A stretch of 64,000 nt of DNA from Mycolicibacterium elephantis DSM 44368 (GTDB lineage Bacteria > Actinomycetota > Actinomycetes > Mycobacteriales > Mycobacteriaceae): positions 1 through 64,000 of the forward strand of contig NZ_ATDN01000020.1 in NCBI RefSeq assembly GCF_004014805.1, in the 5' to 3' direction. Below, one piece after another: positions 61,503 to 64,000 of the stretch. A program made the translations under genes and the position numbers. Numbering within the stretch: the stretch's first letter is position 1; every line of letters starts with the position of its first letter. Below the pieces are notes generated by a model. The model did not search any database, was not told the DNA's origin, and saw only the letters and a list, made by a program, of their open reading frames with translations.

Positions 61503-62127
61503 CTGCCTCGGCGTGGTCGAGGATGCTGTCGAGGATATAGCCGAAGTCGATGTCGTCGGCGAATCCGATGTAGCGGCCGCCGTCGGCGCGTTGGGCGGGG
61601 AAGCCCTCGGTTCGTTCCTGGAGCCGTTCGAGAACCACCGAGCCCCGGATGTGTACCGAGATCGCGCCGTACGTCTCGGCGGCCTGCTCCGCGCTGAGCC
61701 CCGCTTCGACGAGCACCCCGATCGGCTGCGCGAGCTTCTGCAGCGCAGCGTGCATGGCGCGCTGTCCGTACTGTCCCCGGATCAACACCAGATCGCAGAG
61801 GATCGGATCCGCACGGAACCGCCGCCGCATCGTCAATGCGTGTTCGCGCAACGACTCTCGCCAATTCGACGCGGCGATGGTCGGCACGGTGAACTCGAAT
61901 TCCTCCAGCGCCCTGTCCGCCATCGCGTCGAGCAGATCGTCCTTGCGCCGGAAATACCAGTAGATGCTCGTCACACCCACGCCCAGGTGTTTTGCCAACT
62001 GCGGCATGCTCAAGTTGTCGATCGACACCTCGGCAGCGAGTTCGAAAGCGCCGTTGATGATTTCGTCAGCGCTGATCGATCCGCGATCCCGTCGCTTTCT
62101 GGCGGGCGCTGATGCGGTGTTGGCCAC
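61486..62127 (-). CDS. TetR regulator, paralogue 2 (candidate ACTGTAA-operator binder)
   Basis: A 213-residue TetR protein with HTH ending GVGVTSIYWYFRRKDDLL, differing from the TetR at 38422 by only two conservative changes across that stretch. Similarity continues in the ligand domain (DPILCDLVLIR, AISVHIRGSVVLERL). It lies three bases after the P450 stop, so it is co-transcribed from the promoter carrying the exact operator at 63385, implying autoregulation. Confidence 0.88.
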   Translation of the reverse strand: MANTASAPARKRRDRGSISADEIINGAFELAAEVSIDNLSMPQLAKHLGVGVTSIYWYFRRKDDLLDAMADRALEEFEFTVPTIAASNWRESLREHALTMRRRFRADPILCDLVLIRGQYGQRAMHAALQKLAQPIGVLVEAGLSAEQAAETYGAISVHIRGSVVLERLQERTEGFPAQRADGGRYIGFADDIDFGYILDSILDHAEAVIAAA

Positions 62128-62130
62128 GAA

Positions 62131-63339
62131 TCAGCCCGCGGCGTCGAACGTCACCGGGAGTGCCGTGGGTGAGCGGAAGGGCTGGCCTGCGATATAGGGG
62201 TTGTCGTCGGTGACCAGTTCGATGTTGGTCAGTCGATCCAGCAGGCATTCCAGCGCGACCCGGGTCTCCATTCGCGCCAGATGCAGCCCCATGCAGGTGT
62301 GCTCGCCCGCCGCGAACGAGATGTGCGGCACGCGTTCGCGGAAGATGTCGAATTCTTCGGAGCGTTCCCAACGGTTCTCGTCACGGTTCGCCGAGCCGAT
62401 GCACACGTCGATGACCGCACCCTGCGGGATCTCGACTCCCTCGAGTTCGGTCGCCTCGGTGGCGTAGCGCTGCACGGTGGTCAGCGGTGTCTCGAACCGC
62501 AGTCCTTCTTCGATGGCGGCGCCGATGAGCTCACGGTTCTGCTGTACCGCGGTGAACTGCTCGGGGTGGGTGAACAGCAGGTACAGCAGGTTTCCCGACG
62601 ACCGGTAGGTGGTTTCCAGGCCGGCGGGCAGCAGCAGCCGAAGGAACGAGAAGATCGCTTCGTCGGTGAGCTTTTCGCCGTCGATCTCTGCGGTGACCAG
62701 ATCGCCGATGATGTCTTCGGTCGGCTTGGACCGACGCTTGTCGATCTGGGTGAGGAAGTAGTCCTTGAGCGCGGCGGAGGCCTCGAAGGCGCGCTTGTAG
62801 TTGACGTGGTAGCTGATGAGCTCGACGGCTCGTTTGCGGAACCAGGGCAGGTCATCCTCGGGCAGCCCCAACAACTTGGTGATGACCCGGGTGGGGAACT
62901 CGAACGTGAAATCGCGCACCAGGTCGGCGTGCCCGTTGTCGATGAATTCGTCGATCAGCCCGGTGACGACGGGCCGAACGATCTCGGGCTCCCAGCGTGC
63001 CAACGACTTGGATTTGAACGCCGAGGACACCAGATTGCGGTGGTCCCAGTGCTTCTTGCCCTCCATCGCCAGGATCGTCGGGCCGATGAACAGGCCGATG
63101 GTGTTGTCGTAGATGTGTGAATTGAACGCCTTGCCGTCGCGGAACACCCGGTTGACCGCGGCAAAAGACACTGCGGCGTAGAGGTTTTCCGGCATGGCCT
63201 CCGGCGCCTTGGACCAGTCCATGACGCTGCCCTTGAACACACCGCTGGTTTCCCGCCGCTTCCGCGCGAACAGGGGATAGGGATCGCGCAGCAGGTCGAA
63301 GGTCTCATCGACCGTGACATCCTGTACGGGGCTATCCAC
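62131..63339 (-). CDS. Cytochrome P450
   Basis: A 402-residue soluble bacterial P450. The heme-cysteine loop is FAAGEHTCMG with C349; the oxygen-activation helix reads AGLETT (239-244) with glutamate-threonine-threonine; ExxR is E278-R281. It should hydroxylate a hydrophobic substrate using an unlinked ferredoxin and reductase, which are not in the window. I cannot assign a CYP family. GTG 63339 has GGGAGA upstream and the ACTGTAA operator lies 45 bases before it. It heads a P450-TetR operon. Confidence 0.92.
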   Translation of the reverse strand: MDSPVQDVTVDETFDLLRDPYPLFARKRRETSGVFKGSVMDWSKAPEAMPENLYAAVSFAAVNRVFRDGKAFNSHIYDNTIGLFIGPTILAMEGKKHWDHRNLVSSAFKSKSLARWEPEIVRPVVTGLIDEFIDNGHADLVRDFTFEFPTRVITKLLGLPEDDLPWFRKRAVELISYHVNYKRAFEASAALKDYFLTQIDKRRSKPTEDIIGDLVTAEIDGEKLTDEAIFSFLRLLLPAGLETTYRSSGNLLYLLFTHPEQFTAVQQNRELIGAAIEEGLRFETPLTTVQRYATEATELEGVEIPQGAVIDVCIGSANRDENRWERSEEFDIFRERVPHISFAAGEHTCMGLHLARMETRVALECLLDRLTNIELVTDDNPYIAGQPFRSPTALPVTFDAAG

Positions 63340-63384
63340 GGCTGATCTCCCTCGTCTGGTTCGGACAGGTAACCCGCATGGGTA

Positions 63385-63401
63385 CTGTAAAGCTTACAGT
63401 A
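63385..63401. promoter_or_regulatory. ACTGTAA operator, exact copy
   Basis: ACTGTAA-AGC-TTACAGT, 45 bases upstream of the P450-TetR operon start. The centre AAGCTT makes the full 17-mer symmetric except at its middle base. Confidence 0.88.
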
Positions 63402-63522
63402 TAGGTCTGCACAACGATAGATGCAGGTCCTCAGAGCTGGGCGTCGCTGCGCGCGACGACAGCGCTGGGTCTGCTGATGGCGCGTAACCGAACCCGGCGC
63501 CGGCTCAATCGCTCGACACCCG

Positions 63523-63579
63523 CGAAATAGCATTCCAGGCTGTCATCCGGGCGAAATCACAACCCGGAATGCTATTTCG
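63523..63579. terminator. Long hairpin downstream of the right-edge ligase
   Basis: A perfect 14-bp stem, CGAAATAGCATTCC (63523-63536) with GGAATGCTATTTCG (63566-63579), around a 29-base loop. It begins 15 bases after the ligase stop on the minus strand and so fits its terminator. Confidence 0.75.
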
Positions 63580-63594
63580 GCCTGAGCGACGGGT

Positions 63595-64000
63595 TCAGGC
63601 CTCGCTGGTCGCCTGCTCGCGGGCCCATCGGTAGTCGGCCTTGCCTGCGGGACTGCGCTCGATCGACGGCCGAAACACGACCGCCTTCGGCAGCTTGTAG
63701 CGCGCGATCGACTGGGCGGCGTGTTCGATGAGCTCGTCGGCGTCGGCGCTGGCGCCCTCGACGAGCGCGACCACGGCGACGACCTCCTGGCCCCACCGCT
63801 CGCTGGGCCGGCCCGACACCACGACGTCGGCCACCGCGGGGTGTGACAGCACCGCCGTCTCGACCTCCTCGGCGAAGATCTTCTCGCCGCCGGAGTTGAT
63901 GGTCACCGAGTCGCGGCCGAGCAGTTCGATCCCGCCGTCGGCGAGATGACGTGCGCGGTCGCCGGGGATCGAGTAACGCACGCCGTCGATCACCGGAAAC
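63595..64000 (-). CDS. AMP-forming acyl-CoA ligase (FadD-like), C-terminal part
   Basis: The last 135 codons of a ligase whose start lies right of the window. FPVIDGVRYSIPGDRA, LLGRDSVTINSGGEKIFAEE and the catalytic lysine in SPAGKADYRW are the C-terminal lid of the ANL family. It resembles ligase 4 of the eight-gene operon (SERWGQEVVAVVAL versus SERWGEEVVALVAL). It shows that the catabolic region continues beyond the window. Confidence 0.87.
   Translation of the reverse strand, partial: FPVIDGVRYSIPGDRARHLADGGIELLGRDSVTINSGGEKIFAEEVETAVLSHPAVADVVVSGRPSERWGQEVVAVVALVEGASADADELIEHAAQSIARYKLPKAVVFRPSIERSPAGKADYRWAREQATSEA

Noticed and set aside
1..64000. CRISPR arrays, tRNA or rRNA genes, insertion sequences, prophage
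   Set aside because: No regularly spaced repeats, no transposase or integrase motifs and no recognisable structured RNA genes were seen. The only repeats are the 12-bp tandem array and the two short stem-loop families.

Overview
The window looks like the chromosome of a fast-growing mycobacterium (Mycolicibacterium-like). The evidence is high GC throughout, many GTG and some TTG starts, dense ATGA/TGATG overlaps, a 13E12-family (DUF222/HNH) gene at the left edge, a CelA1-like GH6 protein, the mycobacterial set dcpA (Rv1354c-like) - moeY (Rv1355c-like) - Rv1356c-like gene, a mycofactocin-coupled SDR, and a large surplus of FadD/FadE/EchA/thiolase genes. No rRNA, tRNA, CRISPR array, IS element or phage gene was recognised.

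Layout. 1-6.2 kb: housekeeping and envelope genes (13E12 fragment, celA1, rnhA, a YdeI-like protein, an NDH-2-like flavoprotein, a secreted low-complexity protein, a nitronate monooxygenase). 6.3-9.1 kb: a KshA-like Rieske oxygenase operon with a DapB-like dehydrogenase and a TetR. 9.1-11.5 kb: a two-subunit acyl-CoA dehydrogenase. 11.6-19.5 kb: a signalling block with a PAS protein, two TetR proteins of gamma-butyrolactone-receptor type, a short flavoprotein, and the coupled moeY-dcpA c-di-GMP operon. 20.2-27.7 kb: purU, a MaoC hydratase, then divergent acyl-CoA dehydrogenase/SDR and SDR-thiolase-dehydrogenase-GntR operons. 27.8-37.1 kb: a compact operon of three EchA and three AMP ligases, facing a thioesterase-GntR-EchA operon. 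37.2-43.6 kb: thiolase, TetR, EchA-SDR-aldolase operon and an acidic secreted repeat protein. 44-52.3 kb: an eight-gene CoA-linked operon with two amidohydrolases, FadD, a two-subunit dehydrogenase, an epimerase and a SnoaL-like protein. 52.3-64 kb: hydrolase, SCP-x thiolase, molybdopterin oxidoreductase, a broken cyclase pseudogene, CoA transferase, aldehyde dehydrogenase, TetR, P450 and the end of another FadD.

The strongest new signal is a shared operator, ACTGTAA-N3-TTACAGT. It occurs exactly at three promoters (54547, 59903, 63385) and in degenerate form at a fourth (39333), each 13-46 bp from the start codons it would control. Those promoters serve an SCP-x thiolase, a molybdopterin oxidoreductase, a CaiB CoA transferase, an aldehyde dehydrogenase, a P450 and an EchA-SDR-aldolase operon. 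Two paralogous TetR proteins with nearly identical recognition helices (38422-39153 and 61486-62127) sit beside these sites. Together they define a plausible undescribed catabolic regulon: hydroxylation, oxidation to an acid, CoA activation, beta-oxidation and carbon-carbon cleavage of a hydrophobic, possibly terpenoid or steroid-like, substrate.

Two families of short dispersed intergenic stem-loops (three copies each) and several long nested hairpins between convergent genes are also present. A cyclase/AAA gene has decayed and carries a tail that looks like the end of a glycosyltransferase. All function assignments come from reading the translated sequence; no database search was run.
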